64,000 nucleotides of DNA from Emydura subglobosa (taxonomy: Eukaryota > Chordata > Testudines > Chelidae): assembly GCA_007922225.1 (NCBI GenBank), contig ML679966.1:55299889-55363888 (forward strand). The letters are read 5' to 3'. Positions 1 through 11,579 of the stretch are shown one piece after another (position 1 is the first letter of the stretch; the number at the start of each line of letters is the position of its first letter). A program made the position numbers and the translations under genes. The notes beneath the pieces were generated by a model, which worked only from the letters and a program-made list of their open reading frames with translations, did not search any database and had not been told where the DNA came from.

Positions 1-1735
1 AAAAAAAAAAGAAACATCTTAATCTAAATGTTTGCATTCCAGTTACTCAGATACGGCCTGATCAACATTTTAAATATTGTTCTTGGACAGAGGCTAGTGA
101 CGAGACATTTGAGCCTCAGTAGTTTAGTTATGCTGAATGGTTGAAAGCAGAGTGTTCTGTACAGAAACACTATCTTAACCTTTACTGTTCAATAGTATCT
201 TGACACTACTATGCAATTTACCATGCTGAGTAGGAAGAAGTAACCAACTACAGCTGGTCAATAAAATAAAACTAGCTATTTCTAAAGTCTTAAAGGAAAT
301 ACTACCTTATATATTTCAAAAGAACCAGATCTTGCCACTTTATTCATGTTCAGTAATACCTTCCTACTCAAACAATCCTAATACTACTGGAGTCCACTTT
401 AGTCCTTGTGTATCAAAATCTGGTCCTCAATTTGTACAGAGATGAACATGCCTTAAGCCATCACTTATTCTTGAAATCTTAATTTTAACTGCACAGAACT
501 AATACTTTCACTGAGACATTTTCTATTTTAAAATGTATACTTGTGTCTGTCATGTTTTTAATACAAGAGACTTTTGAACGTGTGGCAAGTGGCACCAAAA
601 ATCCCTCAGTAGGATTCATTAAATTAAACTAATTGAAAAATTGTGTTAAAGTGGCTTTTCTCCTGTTTGTCTTAATGCAAGTGGAAATACTGAGTGTTCT
701 TTTACAGTGAATTTCAAATCTCTAAAGGTCAAGAACAATATAGCTTTACAATGGCAGAAAATTGAATGGTATTTCATTTGTTTATATCTTTTTTTACATT
801 TTGTTTAATTCTAAAGGTTTTTAAATAAATTGTTTGAATGTGTCTCTGAATCAAGAGCTTTATTCTTTGAAGTCACCATTAAGATCCAATATTGTGACAA
901 ACAAAAACATCAGCTGTAATGGTGTTGCCCTTGTTCTGTTTTCAACAGTCTTGTACGAAATTCTTCCTATTTTTTTTTCCCAAGTGAAAATGGCAGCTTT
1001 ATTATGCAGGCTAAGTATAAAGAAACAGTGAAAGGAAAGCTCTAGATGGACTACTGCATGAGGAATCAGCAGTGTCATGTTTTTGCTAACATATAAAGGA
1101 AAGAATTAATATTGACCAATCCTATTTTAAATCCCCAATCAATAGAATATAGCAAATAATGAACAATGGAAACTCAACAAAGGCCATCACCATCATATGC
1201 TACTTCATTGATACTGCAAAGTCAATTGTACTCTGAAATGTGATTCTTAAGGTTTTACCTCTAGAAAAGAGGGGACTGTAATGATAGCAATGCAAATGTC
1301 TAAACAGTGGGACACTGTGGTAGGTGTCAATTCAGAGTCACAAGTGGGAGCCCCAAAAGTTTTTTATACTGCCAATGCCTCCAAGATAAAGTGGCAGTTG
1401 TTATAACCCACTTTGAAAGGGTATAATGTGGAAGACCAAACATCTAATGTCTAATGTGGGTAGGTATAAAACTGAACTTTGCCTGATTCCTGTGCAGGGA
1501 ACTAAAGAGTATAAAGCCTGAGTATAAGAGTATAAAGACCAAATCAGCAGCCCCTGTTAACTTTATTGGGAGCTGCTTAAGGTTCAGAGTTTTGACTTTA
1601 GGCTCTCTTTCTCAGAAATCTTGGCCCTTAGTTCTGTTGCAATAAAAGAACCTCCGCTCCCTACCCTCCATGATTGAAGGGAAGCTTGTTCTTGTACTTG
1701 CAGGAGAAATAAGGGCCAAGAAGATATTTTTAAAT
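1..1735. other. Unassigned AT-rich DNA
   Basis: I see no gene and no repeat that I can name. Open frames here are short and look like chance frames. It is single-copy-like within this window. Confidence 0.5.
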
Positions 1736-1737
1736 GG

Positions 1738-1925
1738 GACCCTAAAGTAAGTCCACATTTAGGCACCTAAAAGGGTAATTTGATTTTGAAAGGTGTTGAT
1801 GAGCCAGCAGCTCCCTCTGAATTTAATGTTGTGGGGTTGATTGAGCTCAGAACTTTCGAAAATTAGATGGACTTTTGAAAATCAGAGGCTAAATTTAGGC
1901 ACTCCGTTTGAAAATCTTGATCCAA
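1738..1925. repeat. Foldback-type repeat with TTTTGAAAATC and CACCTAA blocks
   Basis: The stretch carries 'atttaggcacctaaaa', 'gattttgaaaggtgttgatgag', 'acttttgaaaatcag' and 'aaatttaggcactc'. These motif pairs occur in both orientations and recur at 27990-28205 and 46222-46415. I recall this as an abundant non-autonomous repeat type of turtle genomes. The family name is not established here. Confidence 0.5.
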
Positions 1926-2367
1926 ATCTTACTGGAAATGTGGGAAAAGTACTGTGCATTGACCCTTCCTTTGTTTTTGTTGATACTGTTGGGATCATTT
2001 AGCCAGATCACTTTTGACTACAATGATAAGTCTCCCTTAACCACTTGACTTGGATACAGTGTTCTTATCACTTTGAATGTAAACAACTCAAATGATCTAT
2101 AAAAAGAATTGAAGGAGAGTTGGCTGGAAATTTGGAAGAATGCAATAAAGTGAGGTTTTCTGCACTATTACGTACCTCAGCTACTGTAAGCATGTTTGTT
2201 TACACTATTACAATCTGTAACTGGGAAAACATTATGCACTGTTCTCTATAGTGCACTAATTCTTTATTCTCTTGTCTTTCTAAGTAGTGTCCCATGTGAT
2301 ATGTGGAAAGAGAAAAAAGGTTGTGTCAAACACAGCAATAGACAGACACTGAAAGAGATTTCAAAGA

Positions 2368-2391
2368 TGTGATTTTTTTTTTTTTTTTAAA
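2368..2391. repeat. Poly-T tract
   Basis: A simple T tract at about 2371-2388 runs into a short A run. It could be an old antisense retroposon tail or plain slippage. The flanking sequence gives no recognisable element. Confidence 0.6.
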
Positions 2392-2844
2392 TTGATGAAA
2401 GGTATTTTTGAGAGAGAGTGCCACAGAAATGACCTTCAGGAATATTGGCTGGCTGTCCATGAAACAGAAGAAAAGAGGTATCTATGAATCTGATCTAACT
2501 AGTTAGGCTTTTATAATGCACTCATCACCCTGCTACCAGATTGGCTTACCAATTCTAAAAGTAAATACATTTAAGATCTTAATAGCTTTCTCTCCACATT
2601 CTAAAATATTATTTACATATTTGTTTACATGACAGTTATGTCAAATAAGTGGGTTTGAAAGTTGTCAATCCAGGTTGGAAATTGACATCTGATAATCATT
2701 GTCTAAATCCAAATTTTATAAGAGGAGGCACTGCCTACTGGGCAGTCAAAAGTGCAAATAGGAATTCTTAGAGGCTGTAATTATTTGAGTATCTAGTATT
2801 AATAATGAATATTACTGTACTGTCTAGATGCCCTAATGTACTAA

Positions 2845-2945
2845 AAGCTGTATGTACACATAGTAGTAAACAGTCCCTGCCCACAAAGAGCTTACACTCT
2901 ATAGAGAGAAGACAGTGAAAGGGTAGGAGAAAGGGAGTATTATTA
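2845..2945 (-). mobile_element. SINE tail, MIR/CORE-like family, antisense
   Basis: 'cagtccctgcccacaaagagcttacactct' lies across this stretch and matches, in reverse, the tail 'aagctctttggggcagggactgt' seen in better copies at 11395 and 47960. It is a fragment without a recognisable tRNA-like head. The family assignment is from memory. Confidence 0.6.
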
Positions 2946-4187
2946 GTCTCTTTCCGTTAGTGTGGGAAGCAAAGAGAAAAGTTTAAATTCACACCATACC
3001 TTAATCAGTGTAAAGTACAATAGGTGTTCCTGAGTAACTCCATGTGTCATACACTTATTCTGGAACAAGAGTGCCTTGTTCCTGTTTAGCTTAACCCAAG
3101 CATCCTCAGTAGTTATTGCTTGCTCTCAGAGTTCAACAGAAGCTGCAGTTTTACTTTTTCTACTTTAGGGACTATGTGTCCATGAAACCAAAGAGCATGA
3201 GGACTTTGTGAAGGAATTTCCAAATCCATCACGCTTTACTCACCATCAAAGCACAACATATATACAGAGCTATAGAAAATAACAGAAATCTACTTGCAAA
3301 ACTCTGCCTCAGGTTCCTCACCACTTGCAGAGTCCTACAACCATCTTTTCCTCTGGCCCAGTCCTGCCATCTTGTTATGGACTACTCTAAAATGGCTGGG
3401 AAGAAAACATACCTTTTTATAAAGTTCTAATTCCCTCTGTTAGATGAATCTCCTGAGGAGCTTCAAGTCCCTTAGCAGATAATCTGCTGCTTGGTTACAA
3501 GCCCACCTGGAGGGCAACCACAAATTCCCTAAGAAGGGGGTCTAGGGCTTTCCCTGCCCTGCAAGCCCACCCAACACTACCCTGCCACTGCAGCCAGACC
3601 CCGAATCCTCTCCCTGCTGCTTCCCCATTCGCAATCCTGAGTTCTCTCATGTTGCCTGTGAACTCAAATCCACATTCTCCCCTTTTAGTCAGCCCTGCAA
3701 TCTCCCAATCCACACACAGCCCCATGCTCTTCCCCAAACATTGTCCCATACCCAGTGATGAGCTCTCCCTCCTAAACCCACCCTTGTTCTCTTCCCATCC
3801 CACACCCATTCCTGAACTCTTACCAGAGAGGTAGTCAGGCTGACGAACACTATCCGAACCATGAGCCAGGCTGTTCTGTGTGCCCCAGACACCTCTTGTC
3901 TTCGCCTGCACCTTTCTCCAGCAATCATCAAAAGCCTGGATCCAATCCTTCCACCTTCCTGAGGACTGGGAGGTTCCCAGTGATCCTTGTTCTGCTTCTC
4001 CCTGGAGGCTTGGGTAGGGGGCTGGTGCCCATGGATGCCAGAAGGACTGCAAAGGTGGGAGGAGCTAGGTAGGTGCATGTGTTTGCAGTGACACTCAAAT
4101 TTGCCCCAGTTTCCCATCTGTTATGGAGAAGAGGACAGGCCAAATTTCCAGTTGCGTGGAAATTCCCCTTTTTGTGCCCCTGTCTAG
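2946..4187. other. Unassigned DNA with C/T-rich block 3490-4060
   Basis: The first half has no recognisable content. From about 3490 to 4060 the plus strand is C/T-rich, so the minus strand is open for 185 codons (3495-4052). That frame shows no domain, no signal peptide and strongly biased G-rich composition, so I read it as a chance frame in a purine-rich low-complexity or repeat region. Confidence 0.5.
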
Positions 4188-4784
4188 CAATGGTTCCCAA
4201 CCTTTTTGAGTGAAAGCCCCACTAGTTAACATTAGGTAAAACACATGCCCCCCCACCTCCGACCCACCCATCAACACATACAACCCCTATCAACTTGTAT
4301 AATGATAATACCACTAAATTACATAAATAATAATAATATATTACTCTTACCCGAGTAAGAAGCTAAGCCTTCCCTGGCGCAGCTGCCACCCCAAGCCCCA
4401 TGTGGCCCTGCCTCTTTTCGTCTCTCATGGACTGAGGGTAATGAAGGCGACAGGTGCTGGCAGGCTGGCCTGGGTTGCTGCAGGACCCCACCAGCGCAAG
4501 GCTTCTCTGCTCTGACTGGGTGCCTGACAAGGTGGGTGCTGGGGGGCTGCTCCTCCATTCCAGCTGGCGCAGGGCTTGTGGGGGCTGCTTCTCCTCTTTG
4601 GCTAGGCACCCAGCCGGCTTGTGGCTGGTCTTCTGTTCCAGGTGGCACAGGGCTTGAGGCTTGGGCTCGGGGGGGGGGGGAGGTGCTAAATGATCTCAAT
4701 ATTACTGAAGCCTCATGGACTCCCTGTAACCTTTGGCACCCCCCGCCCCAAAGGCGGTCCTGCACCCCAGGTTGGGAACTGTTG
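4188..4784. mobile_element. Non-autonomous hAT-like DNA transposon
   Basis: The element begins CAATGGTTCCCAACC and ends with GGTTGGGAACTGTTG. These are inverted repeats matching at 13 of 15 positions, and the GGTTCCCAACC type of end is known from hAT (Charlie-like) elements. No transposase reading frame is visible. The interior contains a GC-rich, roughly repeated block (about 4455-4650) in which 'ggcgcagggcttg'-like units recur, and a G run at 4669-4680. A clean 8-bp target duplication is not evident; 'ctgtctag' before and 'tggcctag' near the end share only 5 of 8 bases. Confidence 0.7.
4455..4680. repeat. GC-rich degenerate tandem block inside the hAT-like element
   Basis: The motif 'agcgcaaggctt', 'ggcgcagggcttg' and 'ggcacagggcttg' appears three times with similar sequence between copies (about 75 to 90 bp spacing). 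It is followed by a 12-base G run. This looks like an internal minisatellite of the element and not a gene, although 84- and 148-codon frames are open across it. Confidence 0.5.
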
Positions 4785-4792
4785 GCCTAGGG

Positions 4793-6930
4793 GATAGCTA
4801 GCTCATTGTTTTAGGGTGTTTCCATTTGAATGGGAGGCTCTCCATGTTAATGATTCATGATTGCTTTGCATTGTTAGTCATCTGCTAATATCTCTTGGGA
4901 TCCCAATCCAAGGTGAGGATATGGCAACAGTGATGCACTTTATAATCAAAATGGTGCTCACAAAATAAAATGGAGTTTCTCTGCTTGATGAATACATATG
5001 CTAATACAATGCAACTATATCGCCGTTTAATAGAATAAGTTTTTAAATGTATTAGTCTGTTACAGAGCCATGGAGATCTGTGGCAATCACTGTAGGAATT
5101 AGGGATGCATTAGTACTATAGTGTTGAGGATAGAGGTCACCTGAGGAGCTATATCAAGAGAGGGAACTGGCCATGTACTGATTTTTAATGCTACATGAAT
5201 GCAGGTTACTTTCCAGCAAACATCTGACATTTCTGATGCACCATATGCATTTTACTTATTTTATATTCCTTCCTGCCTTTTTCTCTTTTTTTTAGAGGAA
5301 TTGTGGATCAGGATATTTTTGTTTTCTTCATAAAGCACATTGTCAAGGACATACATTCTGCACATTACAGCATATGACACTATGTGTGGATTCATTCAAG
5401 ATGAAGTACAATATGTTCCATATTTAAAAAAAAACCAAACCCTGACTGTTTGGTAGTGAAATACAATAGTGCTTCTTGGTATAGTGTAGTGTACTTCATC
5501 TCTGTTAGCGATGAATGAACTATGAAAATGTTTGCCTAAACATCCATATGTTTGCATGCTAATCTAAACCAACCTGAATGTGTTTGAACTAAAACGGTTC
5601 TCTTTAAAGTAAGTCAGAAATAAGCAAGAATAGACCACCACCACACTATTTCTGTACAGAACTTTCATTTCTCATCCAAAGTGGAAAAGGCAACTGAAAA
5701 TAAAATAAAACTGAAAAAGGTAACATGATCCAGGGGCTAGAACAATGCTCTGGGAATTCCCTATTCTTTCCCTGGTTGTCACTGAGACTTGCAGTGTGTG
5801 ATGGGTTTCTTTGTTGTTTTGAGAAGCATGTAATTCCTCAAGAGGTGAATTCATTAATGCTTGTGATGCAGTTTGAGTTCCTCAGGTATAACATTAACTA
5901 TATGTGCAAATTATTATTACAATCTTTTTTCTCTTACTTAACAAGGTTCATCTTGTATGTTGGGTGAAGTCTTTTGTTCCCATTTTATTCCAAGCTGTTG
6001 ACCCATCAATCATGTCAACAGTATTAGGTGTTGCAATGTCACTTCCTGAAAATCTCCTCCCCCACCTCGTTAGCCTCCATTTCAAATTTTCTAAAGAAGT
6101 TTCATGGAACACTCTGCACAATTTCATGGCCTGGGTATGGAGATAGGAAATTATGCTGATCATGGTACATTTCACTTCTCGAGCTCTCAGTACATGGTTG
6201 TGGTACTGAATGCTACAGGTCATCAAACAAATTTGATATAATATTAAGGAGGAAAACTGGCAAATTTCCTTTCTGGGCTTGATTTAAAATGGCCCCTTTT
6301 GTTAAGAAGCCTCTGCATCTAAATTACTCAGTACAGTCAAAAGAATAGCACATTCTTAGTCTTCATAGTGTGGACAACATTCACCTACTGAGTTGAATCT
6401 TGGTCTCACAAGATATAAACAATTGAGACTTTTATTTGAATTAACTTTTTTAAGTTCCCAATTGTTCATGACTGGTTGGTGATTAATTGAGACGGTGCCT
6501 GTTACATACAATTATAAATCAGTATTTGCTTCTGTGTGATGAGCCCAGCCACTATGCTGATAGATGCATTATTAGTTATATCAATATCAAAGCTCTGACT
6601 TCAACTCACATTGTCAATTGGTCCCATAGGATTGCCTATGTGCCAGTTATGGGAACTTCAGGTCCAAATACTGACTAAAGGTCTGATCCTGCAGACTTAG
6701 GGCTAAGTTATCACAGCCCATACCCAGTTTCATAGATGAGTAGGACCTCTTCTCCTCTGTCCTACTGAGATTGTGACCCTGGAGCTGGGGGCAGACCAGG
6801 GCTACTTGCCTGATACTATCTTCTGGAAGCAACTGAGGATAAAAGGAGTGGAGTGGGGAAAGCAAGTGTAAAGGAATCCTGGCTTTTCCTCTTTAATCAC
6901 TGGCCTCTGCATAAGGGCAAGTGGGCTGCT
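4793..6930. other. Unassigned DNA
   Basis: I recognise no gene or named repeat. Short overlapping frames at 5725-6226 lack any domain signal. Confidence 0.45.
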
Positions 6931-6934
6931 TAAA

Positions 6935-7014
6935 CAGTGCCCACCTCAGTGGGGCCCTGGTCCATGATTGGGGCTCTTCGGTGCTATGGCAATACAAATA
7001 ATAAATCACAATCT
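6935..7014 (+). mobile_element. SINE tail, MIR/CORE-like family
   Basis: 'cagtggggccctggtccatg' followed by 'gctatggcaatacaaataataaat' is the standard 3' end of the family, ending in AATAAAT. The head of the element is not recognisable upstream. Confidence 0.7.
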
Positions 7015-7237
7015 TAGGAAAATTGCCCCAATTAATTCCTTTGTCTATTCTTAGGGTAGCACTACTGAGCACTACACATTACTCAGGACATATTGTAAAG
7101 CTACAGGCTAGATCATAATGACTAGTCACATACTACAACTTCAAACTTATGGTAATCAGGTGCTTCCATTGACTAGAGTTTAGACTGAAGTTTCAAGACT
7201 GGAAAACAATATGAAACTTGCTGCAGTAAAACTAAAC

Positions 7238-7420
7238 TCTTTGTTCTTTATTACTACAGCACCTAGCTGTCTTAGTCATTCAGGATCCCAATGTGCTAGG
7301 CACTGTACAAAGAACAAAAACATGGTCCCTTCCCCAAAGAGCTTACAATCTAAATATAAGGCAAGAGACAACAGATGGATACAAACAGATGGAGAAGTAC
7401 AAGGAAACAATGAATCAGTA
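7238..7420 (-). mobile_element. SINE tail, MIR/CORE-like family, antisense
   Basis: 'gtgctaggcactgtacaaag' and 'cccaaagagcttacaatcta' read in reverse as the family tail, and it continues into 'gagacaacagatgg'. It lies about 220 bp from the sense copy at 6935, so the two tails form an inverted pair. Confidence 0.75.
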
Positions 7421-7424
7421 GTGG

Positions 7425-8504
7425 TGAGCATGAGAAGCTGTGGTCTCAGCATACTAGTGGCCAAACCACAGTAACAAAGCATGAAAGGCTTTTCCTGCGT
7501 CTTAGCCAAGAAGTGCAGAGAACAGGAACTCATGTCATTTATCACTGTCTTGTCTTGGGGGATTTTCCTCCTCAGGATATTGTTTACCTGAAGAAGCAGT
7601 AGGTGGGGAGGAAGAGACAATAGACTAACTGCTTTTCTTCAAGCAAATTTATAATGTTCAGAGCCAAGAAGACAATATGTATGATAGATGTGCTCTTTAA
7701 TTAGACTGTAGTAAAAGCTGTAATTACAGATACTAAGTGCACTTTTATGTCTGCATACATAAGCAATTTCAGGATTCTCACTGAAACACCACAAGGAAAT
7801 GTCTTGGCTTCCAGTACCTGCTTTTATGTTTTTTTCATAATTAATAATGTTTTTTTAAAATTATATGTTCTATAAAGAAAACTGTTTTAACATAAGACTA
7901 GGACAATACAGAGAAGCAGACTTGTTATAAAAGCTGTCTTTTTTTTTAAAAAAAAATGTTTTTATCCTTTTTAAAAATTTGAAAAATATTGTTCCATCAC
8001 CTTTCTTTTTATTCTCCTTCATAAATAAAATCATCCATGCAATTTTTTATAACATGGCCCACTGAATGGCTTATTACAGAGGGAATACTAATGAAATTAT
8101 AAGAACAATTGACTCCTACCACATGCAACCAAGACAAAAAAAATCTGCAGCATTTGCTGCCTCGCCTTGTGATCTATTAGCAAATAGCATATACTTGCTG
8201 TGTGGAATTAAAGTGATTTATTTTGTTTCCTATTAATCTTTGGACCCATGCTGCATTTTCAGATGTTATCTAGATGCTGTAGTCAACAAAGATGTTTTCT
8301 ACATAAGGAGGAAGTTGCTGAAAAATATTTGCCAGAAGGTAAAGGAAAATTGACTTGTTGAAGAATGCAAAGCTAAAATGCAAATGAGCCGCTGTTCTTG
8401 ACTATTGTTTCTTTTGAACTTTTTCTCCTCTCTTCCATAGGCTTCATGCATGTTATATCAAAGTTAGTGTAAAAAATGAGTATATCTTCAGAGAGGGGAA
8501 GATT
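7425..8504. other. Unassigned AT-rich DNA
   Basis: No gene or named repeat. The part around 8060-8330 is complex sequence free of recognised repeats and could be conserved non-coding DNA, but nothing in one sequence can show that. Confidence 0.4.
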
Positions 8505-9425
8505 GGGCTGGATTCAGGAGGGGGATTTAGCATTGTCACATCTAACTTTTAGGAACCCTGGTGCCTAGTGAAATTCACAGCCCCAAATTAGTCACCCAGC
8601 CTCCCCATATAATGCGTGGGGAGATTTAGACACCTAAAAAAAAAGACTATCAGAAGCCAGCAGAACATACCCAGGAAAGGGGTGTGGCCTAATCTATCCT
8701 CCAACCTGGACTTGAGGCCTGTCTCCACTCGAATTCACAGACATAAACCCGCGGAGTTAGTGCTAACCTGGATTAGGTGCCTTTCTCAAGAAAAATGGTG
8801 GCGATGGCTCATTGGATCAAAAAGAATATGTTAAGATGACTCTATAGCCTAGTGGATAGTAAACTCTCCTGGGAAACCCAGGTTCCAGTCCCTGTTCCAA
8901 TGAATGTTTAACTACTTGATAAAAACTGGAAGAGCTTCCACAGAAAAGTGATTCACCTCATAATACCTTTCTAGCCCCATGGTTGGAGCACTCAGCTGGG
9001 AGATGTAGGTTCTAGTTCCTGCTCACAGCAGGTAAAGTGGGGATTGGAACCTTGGTCTCCCTGCTTCTGGGGGAGTGTGCTAAGTACTGAGCTATTGGGT
9101 AAAGGGATGGCAGCATCCCCACTACCTGTGTTTTGTTCAGTAAACTTGTTCTTTTGCAATCTCTGAACGTGGCTACTGGATCAGGCCTTACACTTGAGGG
9201 AGAAAGGGGAATGCTTGATTTGTGAACCCTACTGTGGCTTATACATGAGTTAGGTGCTGATCTGCTTGGTGGTATCAGAATTTAGGTGGCAGAGTGTATG
9301 CACAGCAAAGAAATCTAGGCACCTAGCAAACTTACCAGTGGAAACAGACACCTAGGGACTTTAGCAGCTACCTAACTACCTCCTTAAGTGCCTAAATCTC
9401 CTAGTTCATTATGTCTGGTCCTTGT
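8505..9425. mobile_element. Composite non-autonomous element with tRNA-like units inside
   Basis: The left edge, 'ggattcaggagggggattta', resembles the reverse complement of the right edge, where 'gcctaaatctcctag' lies near 9402. Further 'tttagacacctaaa' and 'ctaggcacctagc' blocks lie inside. Between the outer arms are tRNA-like units (8840-9102). I infer a decayed DNA transposon with inverted ends that carries, or was invaded by, a SINE-like composite. Boundaries are approximate. Confidence 0.45.
8840..9102 (+). mobile_element. tRNA-like sense-antisense SINE composite
   Basis: Unit 1 has an A-box-like TAGCCTAGTGG at 8845 and a B-box-like GGTTCCAGTCC at 8881. Unit 2 has 'tagccccatgg' at 8972 and GGTTCTAGTTCC at 9008. 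It is followed at once by an antisense unit with 'ggattggaacc' (9041) and 'ctattggg' (9092). It therefore reads as tRNA-like promoters arranged head to tail and then inverted. It is degenerate and not a functional tRNA. The same plan recurs at 31710-32056. Confidence 0.6.
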
Positions 9426-10380
9426 GTAGGTGTGAAGGAGGGACAAAGTCTTCAAGGAGCTAAAGCACTCGTGCATTGCAGCATTGGACATTCTCTTAAA
9501 GATGACAGTATTAGAAGAAAAATTACATTCTTGCAGTATAAAACGATGCACTGAATTTGATTGTCCTCTACATAATAAGAGTCTGACAGGAGTGCTGGTG
9601 AAAAAACTAACTTTTTATGCCTTGGTCCTAGCCACATGATCTGGATCAAGGCAAATATCTCTGCCATGTAACCAAAGTCAGTATTCACTGAATCTAGTGG
9701 CTACTCTTACACTATAAATTAGAATCACTTGTAGCAGAAAAATAAAACACACAGCAGTGAGTCTTCAGCTCTACAAAAGAGTACATTTGGAAGGATTTTA
9801 AATAGTGGATTTCAGATTAATTTGAATGTCTACAGTTCAAAAGGATTTTGATTTCTATTAATATATCTTTAAGAAATGTTTTTAAAAGGAATTTCCCCCT
9901 GTTCTTTCTCCAAATGTGCTTGGATAAAAATCTTACTCACTAGTTTTTGTTTCATGTTGCCAGATTTAATGATGGTATGTCATGAGTTATCACATTAATT
10001 TGATGGAACTTGTAACGTGAGATCTGCCATAACTATAGTTCCAAAACCCCCTGAATTCTGGGGAAGTTCAGATCCTGACCTGAATGTAATGAGTTCTTTC
10101 TTTCTTTCTTTATATAAAAGTAAACAAACTGAAATCATAACACCCCCAACTTTCAAGCAGGTTCAGATCCTGATGCAAGTTCAGGTCTGCATTTAAACAT
10201 GTATATCTGCAATCAGGTAAACTAAAACCTAGCATCCCTGATCTTTGAGGAGTGGTTATTGAAATTTCAGATCTAAATTTTGCAGCTTGAGCTGATTTCT
10301 GCTTTTGAAAACATTTTCCTTGGCCTTGTTTGCATTTGAATATCTGCTATCTATAATTTAGGTATTGTAAACCCCCATTT
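9426..10380. other. Unassigned DNA
   Basis: I see no gene. A short TTTC microsatellite lies at 10099-10115. The remainder is AT-rich and without named repeats. Confidence 0.45.
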
Positions 10381-10384
10381 CTAT

Positions 10385-10600
10385 TGTACCTAAGCTCCTA
10401 AAATATTAATTAATTTATCCTCACAACACTGCTCTCAAGTAGGAAACTGTTATTATTTCTAATTTACGGTTGGTGGAACTGAAGTACAGAGAATTAAATG
10501 ACTTATACACGGTCACACTAGAAGTCCTTGAACAGAAACCAGGTCTCCTGAATCCTACTCACGGCTTTAACCTCAAGACCATCTTTTTCTTTCATGGAGG
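10385..10600 (-). mobile_element. MIR/CORE-like SINE, antisense
   Basis: The order 'ttatcctcacaaca', 'tattatttctaatttac', 'ggaactgaagtacagagaa', 'acggtcacac' and 'aaaccaggtctcctgaat' is the reverse of a MIR-type core with its tRNA-derived side downstream. About 200 bp are readable. Divergence from the remembered consensus is high, as expected of an old insertion. Confidence 0.75.
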
Positions 10601-10639
10601 TTCCCTACCCAGCCTTTCTGCCTTGCTGTGCCTTCTATT

Positions 10640-11390
10640 TGGCTTCTTTTGTAAGAGATATGAAGCACTGCTTTGAAAAATCAAGGTGCCAGGTATGTTG
10701 GTCTCTGAAGAACTACTAGTGAAAAACAGGTCTTTATATTAGCTAGCAGTCCTCTTTATGCTTGAATTCAGTGGGTGAAATCTTGGTGCCATTGAACTAA
10801 ATGGCAAAATTCCTTTGCCTTGAATGGAATCAGGCTTTTATCCAATGACATTTTCTTCTTTGTCATATGTACATCATGGGGCAGATCCTTCCCTGATTTC
10901 AATGGAGCTGTGACCATTTACACAAGCTAAAGAGCTGCCCCCTTGTCCAAAACACAATTCTGTTCAGGTAAGAACATACATATATTGGGTCTATTTTAGT
11001 ATGTCAATGTCATGTCTCCTCTGTACCATACTGCCAATGCTCAGGAAATAAAGTGTAATACTGGGTTTTTTTTTTTTTTTTTTTTTGGAAGAAAAAAAAT
11101 CAATTTCCTTAGTTTTTGCCTTATTGTGCATTTGCCACTGGGAAGATTAAATCAATGAGTAGAACTGGGTAAAAATATTCATAAGAAAGGCTTATTGATA
11201 AATGCTTGTTCATGAGGTGAGAGTTTTTCACAAGATGGAGTAAAATCTTGAGGGGGGGAGGGAAGGGATTTGCAGTTAAACACCTCCACAAAACTCCCCA
11301 CTACCAGGCTGCCTACAAAAAACTTGACAGAAGTTAAGCTGTTGGTGTGCTGGTATCATGCTGCCATGCTGCCTCATAGTTTCCTTGCAC
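10640..11390. other. Unassigned DNA with a poly-T tract
   Basis: A T run of about 21 bases occurs at 11066-11086. Sequences like 'gatttcaatggagctgtgac' near 10890 resemble the short palindromic family described at 61915. No gene is seen. Confidence 0.45.
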
Positions 11391-11394
11391 TCCT

Positions 11395-11575
11395 GAATCA
11401 ATTTGTCCATCTCCATCTGCCTCTCTTGTCCTATACTTAGATGATATGCTCTTTGGGGTAGGGACGGGCTTTTTGTTCTGTGTTTGTACAACGCTTTGCA
11501 CCATGGAGACTCTGTCTATGGTCAGGGGTCTAGGACATTATGGTAATACAAATCATTATAAAAGTGCTTGCTATG
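11395..11575 (+). mobile_element. SINE tail, MIR/CORE-like family
   Basis: 'atgctctttggggtagggac', 'tgtgtttgtacaacgc' and 'tatggtaatacaaatc' follow each other in the standard order. This is one of the clearest copies of the tail. The upstream head is lost or unrecognisable. Confidence 0.75.
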
Positions 11576-11579
11576 AAGA

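Noticed and set aside
3495..4052. 185-codon minus-strand frame, the longest in the window
   Set aside because: It lies in a C/T-rich block where stops are rare on the minus strand. It has no domain, signal peptide or splice context, and overlapping frames of 142 and 90 codons are open for the same reason.
4319..4790. 148- and 84-codon frames rich in proline and glycine
   Set aside because: Composition effect of the GC-rich block inside the hAT-like element.
8845..8915. Possible tRNA gene
   Set aside because: A- and B-box-like words are present, but no cloverleaf with paired acceptor and anticodon stems can be drawn, and the unit repeats in SINE fashion.
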